A stretch of DNA of 12,755 bases, from contig JACQCN010000089.1 of assembly GCA_016201575.1 (NCBI GenBank), positions 1 through 12,755 on the forward strand, written 5' to 3'. Source of the stretch: Candidatus Rokuibacteriota bacterium (GTDB lineage: Bacteria > Methylomirabilota > Methylomirabilia > Rokubacteriales > CSP1-6). The notes under the pieces are model-generated. The model ran no database searches and had not been told where the DNA came from. It worked only from the letters and a program-made list of their open reading frames with translations. The position numbers and the translations under genes are program-made. Of this stretch, positions 6,266 through 12,755 are shown piece by piece (the stretch's first letter is position 1; every line of letters starts with the position of its first letter).

Positions 6266-8305
6266 ATGAACTCCGTGTGCCCGCACGACTGCCCCTCGGC
6301 CTGCAGCCTCGTGGTGACCGTGACGGACGGCCACGTCGCGGCGGTGGCCGGCGACCCGGATCATCCGTTCACCGCCGGCGTCATCTGCGGCAAGGTCCAC
6401 GAGTACGCCGAGCGCGTCCACTCCCCGCTGCGGGTGCGGACGCCGCTGCGTCGCACGGGCCCGAAGGGGAGCGGGGAGTTCGCCCGGATCTCCTGGGACG
6501 AGGCGATCGCCGAGATCGTCCGCCGCTGGCGCGGGATCATCGCCGAGGACGGCGCCGAGGCGATCCTGCCGTTCTCGTACGCGGGGACGATGGGGCGCAT
6601 CCAGTACCACGCCGGTCACCCGTTCTTCCACGCCCTCGGCGCGAGCCGGCTCGACCGGACGATCTGCGTGTCGACCGCCTACGCGGGCTGGCGCGGCACG
6701 CTCGGCGCCGTGACGGGGAGCGACTCCGAGCAGATGGTCGGCGCCGACCTGATCCTGCTGTGGGGCGTCAACGCGGCCTACACCACGATCAACGTGATGA
6801 CGCTGGTGAAGCGGGCGCGGGACCGCGGCGCCCGCGTCGTCTGCCTCGACCCCTACCGGACGCGCACGGCCAGGCAGGCCGACGAGCACCTGATGGTCCG
6901 CCCGGGCACCGACGGCGCGCTCGCCCTCGCCGTGATGCACGTGCTGATCGATGAGGGGCGGGTCGACCGCGCGTACGTCGACCGCGCCACCGTCGGCTAC
7001 GACCGGCTCGCCGAGCACGTGCGGCCGTACTCCCCGGCGGCAGTGGCCTCGATCGTGGGGCTTCCCGCCGAGACGATCACGCGCTTCGCCCGGCTCTACG
7101 GCTCGACGAAGAAGAGCTTCATCCGCGCGGGCATCGGCCTGTCGCGACACGACAACGGCGGCATGACCTGCCGGGCCATCGCCTGCCTGCCCGCGCTCAC
7201 CGGGGCCTACGCCGACGCCAACGGCGGCGCGCTCCTGTCGTCGACCGACGCGTTCGGGCTCGACCTCGCCGTCCTCGAGCGCCCCGACCTGATGCCGCGG
7301 CCCGCGCCCCGGCTCATCAACATGATCAAGCTCGGACGCGCGCTGACCGACGCGCGCCTGGCGCCGCCGATCCGCTCGCTCTACGTCTACAACTCGAACC
7401 CGGCCGCGGTGTGCCCCAACCAGGAGCTGGTGCTGCGGGGGCTCGCGCGGGAGGACCTGTTCACCGTCGTGCACGAGCAGGTGATGACCGACACCGCCCT
7501 GCACGCGGACCTCGTGCTCCCCGCCACGACCTCGATGGAGCACATGGACCTGTACAAGTCCTTCGGTCACCTCTACGTCCAGCTCGCCGAGCCCGTGATC
7601 CCGCGCGTCGGCGAGGCGAAGCCGAACTGGGAGGTCTTCGGCCGGCTGGCCCGGGCCATGGGGCTGACCGACCCGCACTTCTCCAAGAGCGAGGAGCAGC
7701 TGATCCGCGAGCTGCTGGCGTCCGGGGACGAGAGCGTGAAGGGGATCACCCTCGAGCGGCTCCGGGAGGAGCGCTCGATCCGGCTCAACCTGCCGCGGCC
7801 CTACCTGCCGTTCGCGAACGGGGCGCCGACGCCCTCCGGCAAGGTGGAGTTCTACTCCGGCACCTTCGAGGCTCTCGGGCTGCCGCCGCTCCCCGCCTAC
7901 GCGCCGCTCGTCGAGGGGCCCGAGAACGCCGAGCTCAGCCGCCGCTATTCGCTGCAGTGCATCGTGCCCCCGAACCGCTTCTTCCTGAACTCGTCGTTCA
8001 GCCAGTCGGAGCTGCTGCGGGCGCGCCAGAAGCGGCCCACGGTCCTGGTGGCGCCGGCCGACGCCGGCGCGCGCGGGATCCGCAGCGGCGACCGCGTGCG
8101 GGTCTACAACGACCGGGGCGCCGCCGTCTTCACGGCCGAGGTCACCGACGACACGCGGGCGGGCGTGGCGGTGATCGAGGGGATCTGGTGGCACCGCTTC
8201 CAGGCGGGCGGGCGCGGCGTCAACGTCCTGACCAGCGACCGCGTGACCGACCTCGGCGGCGGGCCCGCGCTGCACTCGAACCTGGTCGAGATCGAGCCCG
8301 CCTGA
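6266..8305 (+). CDS. Molybdopterin-dependent oxidoreductase, DMSO reductase superfamily
   Basis: The product is 679 residues, the usual size for a catalytic subunit with bis-MGD and one N-terminal [4Fe-4S] cluster. Cluster ligands are C5, C9, C13 and C41 (CX3CX3CX27C), in VCPHDCPSAC and 'GVICGKVHEYAERVHSPLR'. These are followed by GPKGSGEF-RISWDEAI (65-81), the standard start of the molybdopterin domain. 'ADLILLWGVNAAYTT' (160-174), 'YVYNSNPAAVCPNQ' and 'TDTALHADLVLPATTSMEHMD' mark the cofactor-binding core. The last about 110 residues (LVAPADAGARGIRSGDRVRV...) form the C-terminal molydopterin-binding barrel. There is no Tat signal, so a cytosolic location is inferred. The Mo ligand is not certain (ICVSTAYAG, 133-141). 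No electron-transfer or membrane-anchor subunit lies beside it. ATG 6266 has GGAG (6252-6255) 10 bases upstream and starts right at the cluster motif. Upstream in-frame codons look intergenic. The substrate is unknown. Confidence 0.85.
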   Translation: MNSVCPHDCPSACSLVVTVTDGHVAAVAGDPDHPFTAGVICGKVHEYAERVHSPLRVRTPLRRTGPKGSGEFARISWDEAIAEIVRRWRGIIAEDGAEAILPFSYAGTMGRIQYHAGHPFFHALGASRLDRTICVSTAYAGWRGTLGAVTGSDSEQMVGADLILLWGVNAAYTTINVMTLVKRARDRGARVVCLDPYRTRTARQADEHLMVRPGTDGALALAVMHVLIDEGRVDRAYVDRATVGYDRLAEHVRPYSPAAVASIVGLPAETITRFARLYGSTKKSFIRAGIGLSRHDNGGMTCRAIACLPALTGAYADANGGALLSSTDAFGLDLAVLERPDLMPRPAPRLINMIKLGRALTDARLAPPIRSLYVYNSNPAAVCPNQELVLRGLAREDLFTVVHEQVMTDTALHADLVLPATTSMEHMDLYKSFGHLYVQLAEPVIPRVGEAKPNWEVFGRLARAMGLTDPHFSKSEEQLIRELLASGDESVKGITLERLREERSIRLNLPRPYLPFANGAPTPSGKVEFYSGTFEALGLPPLPAYAPLVEGPENAELSRRYSLQCIVPPNRFFLNSSFSQSELLRARQKRPTVLVAPADAGARGIRSGDRVRVYNDRGAAVFTAEVTDDTRAGVAVIEGIWWHRFQAGGRGVNVLTSDRVTDLGGGPALHSNLVEIEPA

Positions 8306-8392
8306 CCCGGGCGGCCCGCCCCGCGATCTCCCGCCTCGTGCCTCCGAACTTTCCCCGACACGGTCAACGACGCCCTCCGGCGCACGGAGTTC

Positions 8393-8602
8393 ATGCCCTT
8401 CGCCCCCGTGGTGATGGCGGAGCACGCCGGCCGGTGCTTCACGGGGACGGAGGGGGCGGAGGACGCGGCCCGGTTCATGACGATCACCTTCGACTGCACG
8501 GAGTGGATGGCCAAGACCAGGAACCCGAGCCCGATCGAGCGCAACGTCGATCGGTCCCGGATCGACGCTTACCTGGAGCGGCACGGCCGGGTGGAGCGGT
8601 AG
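8393..8602 (+). CDS. Small coding frame or C-terminal gene fragment, unknown
   Basis: This frame encodes 69 residues from ATG 8393. Almost every third codon position is G or C, as in the window's real genes, so it was probably selected as coding. The open frame and similar base usage continue upstream to about 8342 (FPDTVNDALRRTEF before the Met) with no start codon. The ATG has only GGAG 3 bases upstream, too close to work well. It may therefore be the surviving C-terminus of a larger gene, truncated on its left side near the end of the oxidoreductase gene. The protein is polar, without membrane segments, and ends in 'SRIDAYLERHGRVER'. I do not recognise the family. It converges with the RND gene, with only 8 bases between the two stops. 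Confidence 0.5.
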   Translation: MPFAPVVMAEHAGRCFTGTEGAEDAARFMTITFDCTEWMAKTRNPSPIERNVDRSRIDAYLERHGRVER

Positions 8603-8610
8603 GCCGGCCC

Positions 8611-11236
8611 CTACAGACTCGTCTCGGCGCCGGTGGGCTCGAGCGCGGGCTCGCCGAGGGGCGCTGCCGCCGCCTTGGCGGACGGCTGGCTCCAGCGCAG
8701 CATCACGGGCAGGACGATGAGCGAGGCGGTGAGCGTGGAGATCATCCCGAGCGTCAGCAGCAGGCCGAGGCCGAAGATGCCGCGGTGGTCGGCGATCATG
8801 AGGCTGCCGAAGCCCACGATGGTCGTGAGGCCGTTGACGAGGACAGCCATCACGGTGCTCCGGGCGATCAGCGGGCCGCCGTGCTCGCGCCCCTCGAGGT
8901 AGCGCAGCACCACGTTCAGGCCGAACTCGGCGCCGGCGCCGATGATCAGCGGCAGCCCGAACACGTTGCCGAGGTTGAAGGGCAGGTGGAAGACGTACAT
9001 GAGCCCCACCGTCCACAGCGTGCCCAGCCCGAGCGGCAGCATCGCCAGCGCGGTCTCGCGGAGGTGGCGGATCAGGAGGAAGGAGAGCAGGCCCACCAGG
9101 ATGAACGCGTACAGCGTGCCCTGCTTGTAGGCCTTCTCCATGTACCGGATGGCCTCGAAGGTGATGATCGGCGTGCCCGTCACCTCGGGGTCGATGCTCC
9201 GGAGCTCGGCGACGAAGCGCTCGGCGCCCGCGCGGTCCCAGATGTCCACCTTCGGGTGGATCTGCATGAGGAACTGCCCGCTCCGGCCGATGAACTTCCG
9301 CCGCAGCTCGGGCGGGACGTCGGTGAGGGTGACCGGCCGCGGGCGCAGGTTCCGCTGCAGGCTGTGGAAGTCCCCGGTGAAGTCCCGGTAGACCTGGTCC
9401 TGGAGCAGGGCCACCGCCGGCTCCGACACCTCGCGGTCCGTGCCCTGGAGCTTCTGGATGAGCGCGGCGGCCTGGTCGCGCACCTCGACGACCTGGTCGC
9501 GGTCCTTCCCGGCCGGTGCCTCGGCGGCGGCGATGTCCAGGCGGCGCTTGAGCGTCGCCAGCGCCGACAGGAGCTGGTCGATGTCGACGGGCTCGGGGGC
9601 GGCCACGCGCAGCGGCGCCACGATCGGCGCGATGTCCTTGATGAGCTTCTGCTTCTCCGCCTGGTCGGAGGGGATCAGCAGGAGCGTCGAGTCCACCTCC
9701 GAGACCGAGTCGAGCTTCTCGAAGGCCGCCGTCCGGCGCCGCAGCTCGTCCAGCGAGCGGGCGCTGGCGAGCCCGGAGAACCCGGAGCGCCCGGTGGCCA
9801 GCACCTTCTTCTCCCAGACCACGGACTCGGTCCCGAGCGCCTGCAGGTTGAGCAGGTTGTAGTCGAAGTAGACGTTGGGCAGCGCGATGAGCGAGAGCAC
9901 GGTGACGGCGAGGGCCGCCGTCATCACCGTCTTCGGGTAGCGCGCGAGGCGCTCGATGAAGGGCGCCCGGATCCGCTCGAGCTGGATGGCCCGCGGCACC
10001 GGGTCGCGCGGCCGCCGGCGGTGCCGCCGGTCGAAGAGCAGGATGAGCGCGGGGAAGAGCGTCATCATCGAGACCCACGACAGCAGGATCGCCGTGCCCG
10101 CGATGAACCCCAGCTCCTGGATCCCCCGGAAGTCGGTGGCCATGAGCACGTAGAAGGTGCCGGCGGCGGTCAGGGCCCCGATCAGCATGCCCGGGCCGCT
10201 GCGCGTCGCCGTCATCTCCAGCGCCTCCCGCAGGCCCCGGCCCAGGAACAGCTCCTCGTCGTGGCGGAACAGGAAGTAGATCCCGTAGTCGATGCCGATG
10301 CCGATCACGATCGAGATGAACATCACCGAGAAGATCGACAGGTGGCCGACGGCCAGGGTGATGACGCCCATCGACCAGCAGAGGCTGACGGCCAGGGTGA
10401 CGAGCATCAGGATCGGCATGCCCACGCGCAGGAAGGCCAGCAGCAGCAAGCCGAGGGTGAGGGCGAAGGCCAGGATGGTCGCGCGCTCGCTGTCGCGGAA
10501 GGCCGCCACCATCTCGTCGTTGGAGAGGGCGGGCGCGCCCGTCACGCCGACCTCGACCTCGGGGAACTCGGCCCGCAGCGTCGCCACCGTGCCGCGGAGG
10601 GCCTCGATGGCGTCGCGGTCGCCGGTGAAGCTGCCCTTCTTGCTGGTCGCTTCCACCAGGACGAAGAGCGGCCGCTGGTCGTCGGACAGGGCCGTCGCCG
10701 AGCCCCACGTCGAAGAAGCTCGTGACGAAGGCCCCGCCGATCTGGGCGTTGGCGTTGGCGACGAGCTGGTCCAGGGTGGGGCGGGCCGCGAACGACTCCA
10801 TGAAGTCCTGGTAGTCGAAGATCTTCCCGCGGATGTCCCGGAGCTTGTCGAGCGACAGGTAGAGGAGCCCGCGGCCCTCGAAGCGCTTGGGGTCGATGCG
10901 GTAGGTGATCCGCTTGAACTTCCCCGGGTACTTGCGCAGCTCGCGGACGAAGCGGCTCGCGTAGGCCTTGGACACCGCCAGGTTCCGGCTCTCGACGACG
11001 ACGGCGATCTCGTCCAGGTCGCCGAAGTCGTCCAGGTACTCCTGGTAGCGCTGCACGTAGGCCTGACCCGGCGGCAGGAGGTCGCGCCCCTGGGTCATGA
11101 AGGTGAGGGTCTGGAGCGAGTACACCACGCCGGCGACGGCGCCGAGCAGCCCGAGGACGACGGTGAGGACCGGGCGCGCGCAGGCGACCCGCACCAGCCG
11201 CCGCAACGCGCGGCCGGTTCGCGACGCGAGATTCAT
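8611..11236 (-). CDS. MMPL/HpnN-like RND transporter, interrupted by a +1 frameshift
   Basis: Read through one extra base, this is an 874-residue inner-membrane RND protein. Residues 1-178 come from one frame (11236 to about 10703), with a membrane segment at about 22-41. The rest is open in the next frame (VEATSKK... at 10656 is residue 194). Removing one G from the GGGG run at 10703-10706 restores ...SFFDVG-SATALSDDQRPLFV and a continuous protein. The architecture is the RND duplication: one helix, a periplasmic domain, a helix bundle with 'IVIGIGIDYGIYFLF' (D316), a second periplasmic domain, and a second bundle with GAGAEFGLNVVLRY (E about 770). Family members export lipids or hopanoids, and HpnN is the closest in size and layout. 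ATG 11236 has no clear Shine-Dalgarno, but lies 15 bases after the ino1 stop, so translation is probably coupled. An intact membrane-protein frame on both sides favours a sequencing error or a recent mutation. Confidence 0.8.
10703..10706 (-). other. Frameshift site (extra G in GGGG) in the RND gene
   Basis: On the minus strand the codons GAC GTG GGG CTC GGC lead into a frame (GDGPVRRPAAALR...) unlike any RND protein. GAC GTG GGC TCG GCG ACG GCC CTG, with one G fewer, joins exactly the second frame. Homopolymer length is the classic place for such errors. Confidence 0.75.
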
Positions 11237-11251
11237 CCGAGGTGGCTCGAT

Positions 11252-12328
11252 CTATTCCTCGCCGGCGATGAAACGCTCGAGCCGCTCCCGGGCATCGGTG
11301 TCCGACCACTGCTCGGGAGGGGACTTCATGAGGTACGCCGACGGCGCCAGGAGCGTGCCCTTGAGCCCGCGATCGAGGGCGATCTTGCCGCACCGGATGG
11401 CGTCGATCACCACGCCCGCCGAGTTCGGGGAGTCCCACACCTCGAGCTTCAGCTCGATCGTGATGGGCTGGTCGCCGAAGCCGCGGCCCTCGAGCCGGAT
11501 GTGGGCCCACTTCCGGTCCTCGAGCCAGGGCACGTAGTCGCTCGGCCCGATGTGCACGTTGCCGGCGTCGAGCTCGTGCGCGAGCTGGGAGCGCACGGCG
11601 TCGGTCTTGGAGACCTTCTTGGAGGCCAGGCGCTCCCGCTCCAGCATGTTGTAGAAGTCGGTATTGCCGCCGACGTTGAGCTGGCTCGTCCGCTCGAGGC
11701 GGACGCCCCGGTCCATGAAGAGGCGGGTGAGGACCCGGTGCACGATGGTGGCGCCCACCTGGGACTTCACGTCGTCGCCGATGATGGGCAGCCCGCGATC
11801 CTCGAACCGCCGCCGCCAGTAATCCTCGCGCGCGATGAACACCGGGATGCAGTTGACGAACCCGCAGCCCGCGTCCAGAACCTGCTCGACATACCACTTG
11901 GTCGCCATCTCGCTGCCCACGGGGAGGAAGTTCACCACCACGTGGGTGCCGGTGTCGCGGAGGATCCCCGCGATGTCGGCCGTCGAGCCCGGCGCCTTGG
12001 GGATGATCTGGGAGAGGTAGTGGCCGAGCCCGTCGTGGGTCATGCCCCGGTGCACGGGCACGTCGAGGCGGGGGACGTCCGCGAAGCGCACCGTGTTGTT
12101 GGGCGGCGCGAAGATCGCCTCCGAGAGGTCCCGGCCGACCTTGCGCTCGTCGATGTCGAAGGCGGCGGAGAACTCGATGTCGCCGACGTGGTAGTCGCCG
12201 ACGCGGGCGTGCATCAGGCCCGGGATGAACTGCGACTCGGGCGCGTCGCGGTAGTACGTCACGCCTTGCACGAGCGCGGACGCACAGTTCCCCGCTCCGA
12301 TGATGGCCACGCGAACAACGGACGCCAC
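11252..12328 (-). CDS. ino1: Inositol-3-phosphate synthase
   Basis: A 358-residue cytosolic enzyme that converts glucose 6-phosphate to 1L-myo-inositol 1-phosphate with bound NAD+, the first step to inositol lipids or inositol solutes. The length matches the short mycobacterial/archaeal type (about 360) rather than the about 530-residue eukaryotic type. Motifs: NAD-binding [14 protein letters not shown] (9-22), NFLPVGSE (133-140), [11 protein letters not shown] (184-194) with K188, [12 protein letters not shown] (217-228) and [12 protein letters not shown] (294-305), followed by K315 in CGKIALDRG. The start is GTG (12328), supported by AAAGGAGG (12335-12342) 6 bases upstream. It is the first gene of a two-gene operon with the RND transporter. 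This suggests the inositol goes into an envelope lipid or exported product, which is inference from context. The upstream gap has a weak TACACT (12358-12363, minus strand) as a possible -10 and no good -35. Confidence 0.93.
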   Translation of the reverse strand: MASVVRVAIIGAGNCASALVQGVTYYRDAPESQFIPGLMHARVGDYHVGDIEFSAAFDIDERKVGRDLSEAIFAPPNNTVRFADVPRLDVPVHRGMTHDGLGHYLSQIIPKAPGSTADIAGILRDTGTHVVVNFLPVGSEMATKWYVEQVLDAGCGFVNCIPVFIAREDYWRRRFEDRGLPIIGDDVKSQVGATIVHRVLTRLFMDRGVRLERTSQLNVGGNTDFYNMLERERLASKKVSKTDAVRSQLAHELDAGNVHIGPSDYVPWLEDRKWAHIRLEGRGFGDQPITIELKLEVWDSPNSAGVVIDAIRCGKIALDRGLKGTLLAPSAYLMKSPPEQWSDTDARERLERFIAGEE

Positions 12329-12374
12329 GGTGAGCCTCCTTTGCGAACGTTCCCGTCAGTGTAGCACGGGCCCT

Positions 12375-12388
12375 CGGCGGGCCCGCCG
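12375..12388. repeat. Perfect 14-bp palindrome upstream of ino1
   Basis: CGGCGGGCCCGCCG is its own reverse complement. It lies about 50 bases upstream of the ino1 start, near where a promoter would be expected, so it could be an operator. In such GC-rich sequence it could also be chance. Confidence 0.3.
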
Positions 12389-12439
12389 CTCGGCCCACTG
12401 GCCCGTCGGAATTACCGCCGGTCGATCACCGCCTTGGGC

Positions 12440-12466
12440 TTCGAGCGCCGGCTTCGCCGGCGCAAC
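12440..12466 (+). repeat. GTTCGAGC-family palindromic repeat, copy 5
   Basis: TTCGA, GCGCCGGC, loop TTC, GCCGGCGC, AAC, with a perfect 8-bp stem. It is followed by a degenerate hairpin (arms TCGGA at 12481-12485 and TCCGA at 12503-12507, with the central G-run lost). No gene ends next to it, so it looks like a decayed module copy. Confidence 0.75.
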
Positions 12467-12537
12467 CGTCCCGGCGAGGTTCGGACTGGGCGCGCAGTTC
12501 CCTCCGATTTCGCCAGGGGCGCGTCGGCGTCACCTCC

Positions 12538-12560
12538 GTTCGAGCGCCGGCTCCGCCGGC
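12538..12560 (+). repeat. GTTCGAGC-family palindromic repeat, copy 6
   Basis: GTTCGAGCGCCGGC, loop TCC, GCCGGC. The last part of the usual right end is replaced by TTCACTC. It belongs to the module that follows the small membrane-protein gene. Confidence 0.75.
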
Positions 12561-12582
12561 TTCACTCGATCTGGGAGAGGTT

Positions 12583-12611
12583 TCGGAGGGGGCCGTCGAG
12601 GCCCCCTCCGA
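12583..12611 (-). terminator. Hairpin after the membrane-protein stop codon
   Basis: A perfect 12-bp stem with the same arms as at 1906-1934 (TCGGAGGGGGCC at 12583-12594, GGCCCCCTCCGA at 12600-12611) around loop GTCGA. It lies 6 bases after the TAG at 12618-12620. No U-run follows. First half of a composite 3' module. Confidence 0.65.
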
Positions 12612-12617
12612 TTGTCT

Positions 12618-12755
12618 CTATTGCTCGGAGTAGAAGATGAGGACCGCCGACATCGCGAGCAGGAACATCGGCCACAGCAGGTGCAGCTTCGACCCCGGCT
12701 CCGCGCGCCGCGAGAAGAGCAGCCCGACGCCGGCGGCGAGGCCGGTCAGGCCCAT
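12618..12755 (-). CDS. C-terminal part of a membrane protein (partial)
   Basis: The minus strand is open from the window edge to TAG at 12618 and gives 45 residues. They form two hydrophobic stretches, GLTGLAAGVGLLF (2-14) and LLWPMFLLAMSAVLIFY (26-42), joined by a short basic/polar loop (SRRAEPGSKLH), ending SEQ. The first codon in view is ATG, exactly at the last base of the window, so this could be a complete 45-residue two-helix protein. It is more likely the end of a longer one. The third codon positions are mostly G/C, as in its neighbours. The family is not recognised. Confidence 0.6.
   Translation of the reverse strand: MGLTGLAAGVGLLFSRRAEPGSKLHLLWPMFLLAMSAVLIFYSEQ

Noticed and set aside
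4759..6954. A 731-codon plus-strand open frame antisense to the BT1 transporter
   Set aside because: It is an Arg/Gly/Glu-rich shadow of a clear membrane protein on the other strand and continues out of frame into the oxidoreductase gene.
6224..10702. A 1670-codon minus-strand open frame running from the RND start to 6224
   Set aside because: Only the first 178 codons are real RND sequence. After the frameshift it runs out of frame through the transporter and then antisense to the oxidoreductase gene, giving Arg/Gly/Pro-rich nonsense. It is open only because stop codons are rare in this GC-rich DNA.
10695..10715. Programmed ribosomal frameshifting in the RND gene
   Set aside because: No slippery heptamer of the known type, no appropriately placed Shine-Dalgarno-like stimulator and no regulatory logic are seen. 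A single-base error or mutation in a G run is simpler.
7411..10725. An 1104-codon plus-strand open frame across the oxidoreductase and RND genes
   Set aside because: It is out of frame with the oxidoreductase and then antisense to the RND gene. Its composition is low-complexity Arg/Gly/Glu/His, with no recognisable domain.
10292..12364. A 690-codon plus-strand open frame antisense to ino1
   Set aside because: It mirrors the ino1 and RND genes, which have clear family motifs on the opposite strand. Its composition is that of a shadow frame.
12440..12560. Repeated GTTCGAGC elements as a possible CRISPR array
   Set aside because: There are only two copies here, with an internal hairpin, variable ends and uneven spacing. 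The other copies are dispersed kilobases away behind genes, and no cas gene is present.

Overview
This is a GC-rich (roughly 70% by eye) bacterial chromosomal window with tightly packed genes in short operons. Gene content (acyl-CoA/C2 metabolism, a BT1-type transporter, a lone molybdopterin oxidoreductase, a mycobacterial-type inositol-phosphate synthase with an MMPL/RND transporter) and a family of GTTCGAGCGCCGGC-type intergenic palindromes suggest an uncultivated soil or subsurface lineage such as Candidatus Rokubacteria/Methylomirabilota. That placement is inference only. No phage, IS, CRISPR, tRNA or rRNA was seen.

Layout. 1-135: a 23-bp direct repeat and a strong hairpin. 136-297: a short open frame that reads like the N-terminus of glucosamine-6-phosphate deaminase joined to its C-terminus, probably an internally deleted relic. 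351-1904 (+): an operon of a methylmalonyl-CoA epimerase-like tandem VOC protein and a FabG-like SDR. 1905-2147: back-to-back 3' modules of the convergent SDR and malate synthase genes. 2148-3863 (-): a divergent malate synthase A-family enzyme. 4021-4733 (+): a small dimeric alpha/beta-barrel protein (DUF4286/EthD-like) and a stand-alone TfoX N-terminal-domain protein, divergent from the malate synthase. 4897-6171 (-): a BT1/MFS transporter. 6266-8305 (+): a cytosolic molybdopterin oxidoreductase, followed by a 69-codon frame of unknown identity with strongly coding base usage. 8611-12328 (-): an operon of inositol-3-phosphate synthase and a two-halved MMPL/HpnN-like RND transporter. The transporter frame is broken by one extra G near 10703-10706. 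12618-12755 (-): the end of a small membrane protein that runs off the window.

The epimerase-like protein, SDR and malate synthase fit propionyl-/acetyl-CoA and glyoxylate carbon metabolism. The ino1-RND pair suggests making an inositol-containing lipid or metabolite and moving it in the membrane. These functional links are inference from gene order.

The most unusual non-coding signal is a composite 3'-end module seen right after four genes on both strands: stop codon, a G-run/C-run hairpin with TCGGA...TCCGA arms, a CCTCCCC-type linker, and then a GCGCCGGC/GCCGGCGC palindrome ending in GCTCGAAC. Its orientation follows the gene each time. A degenerate fifth copy lies in the ino1 upstream region.
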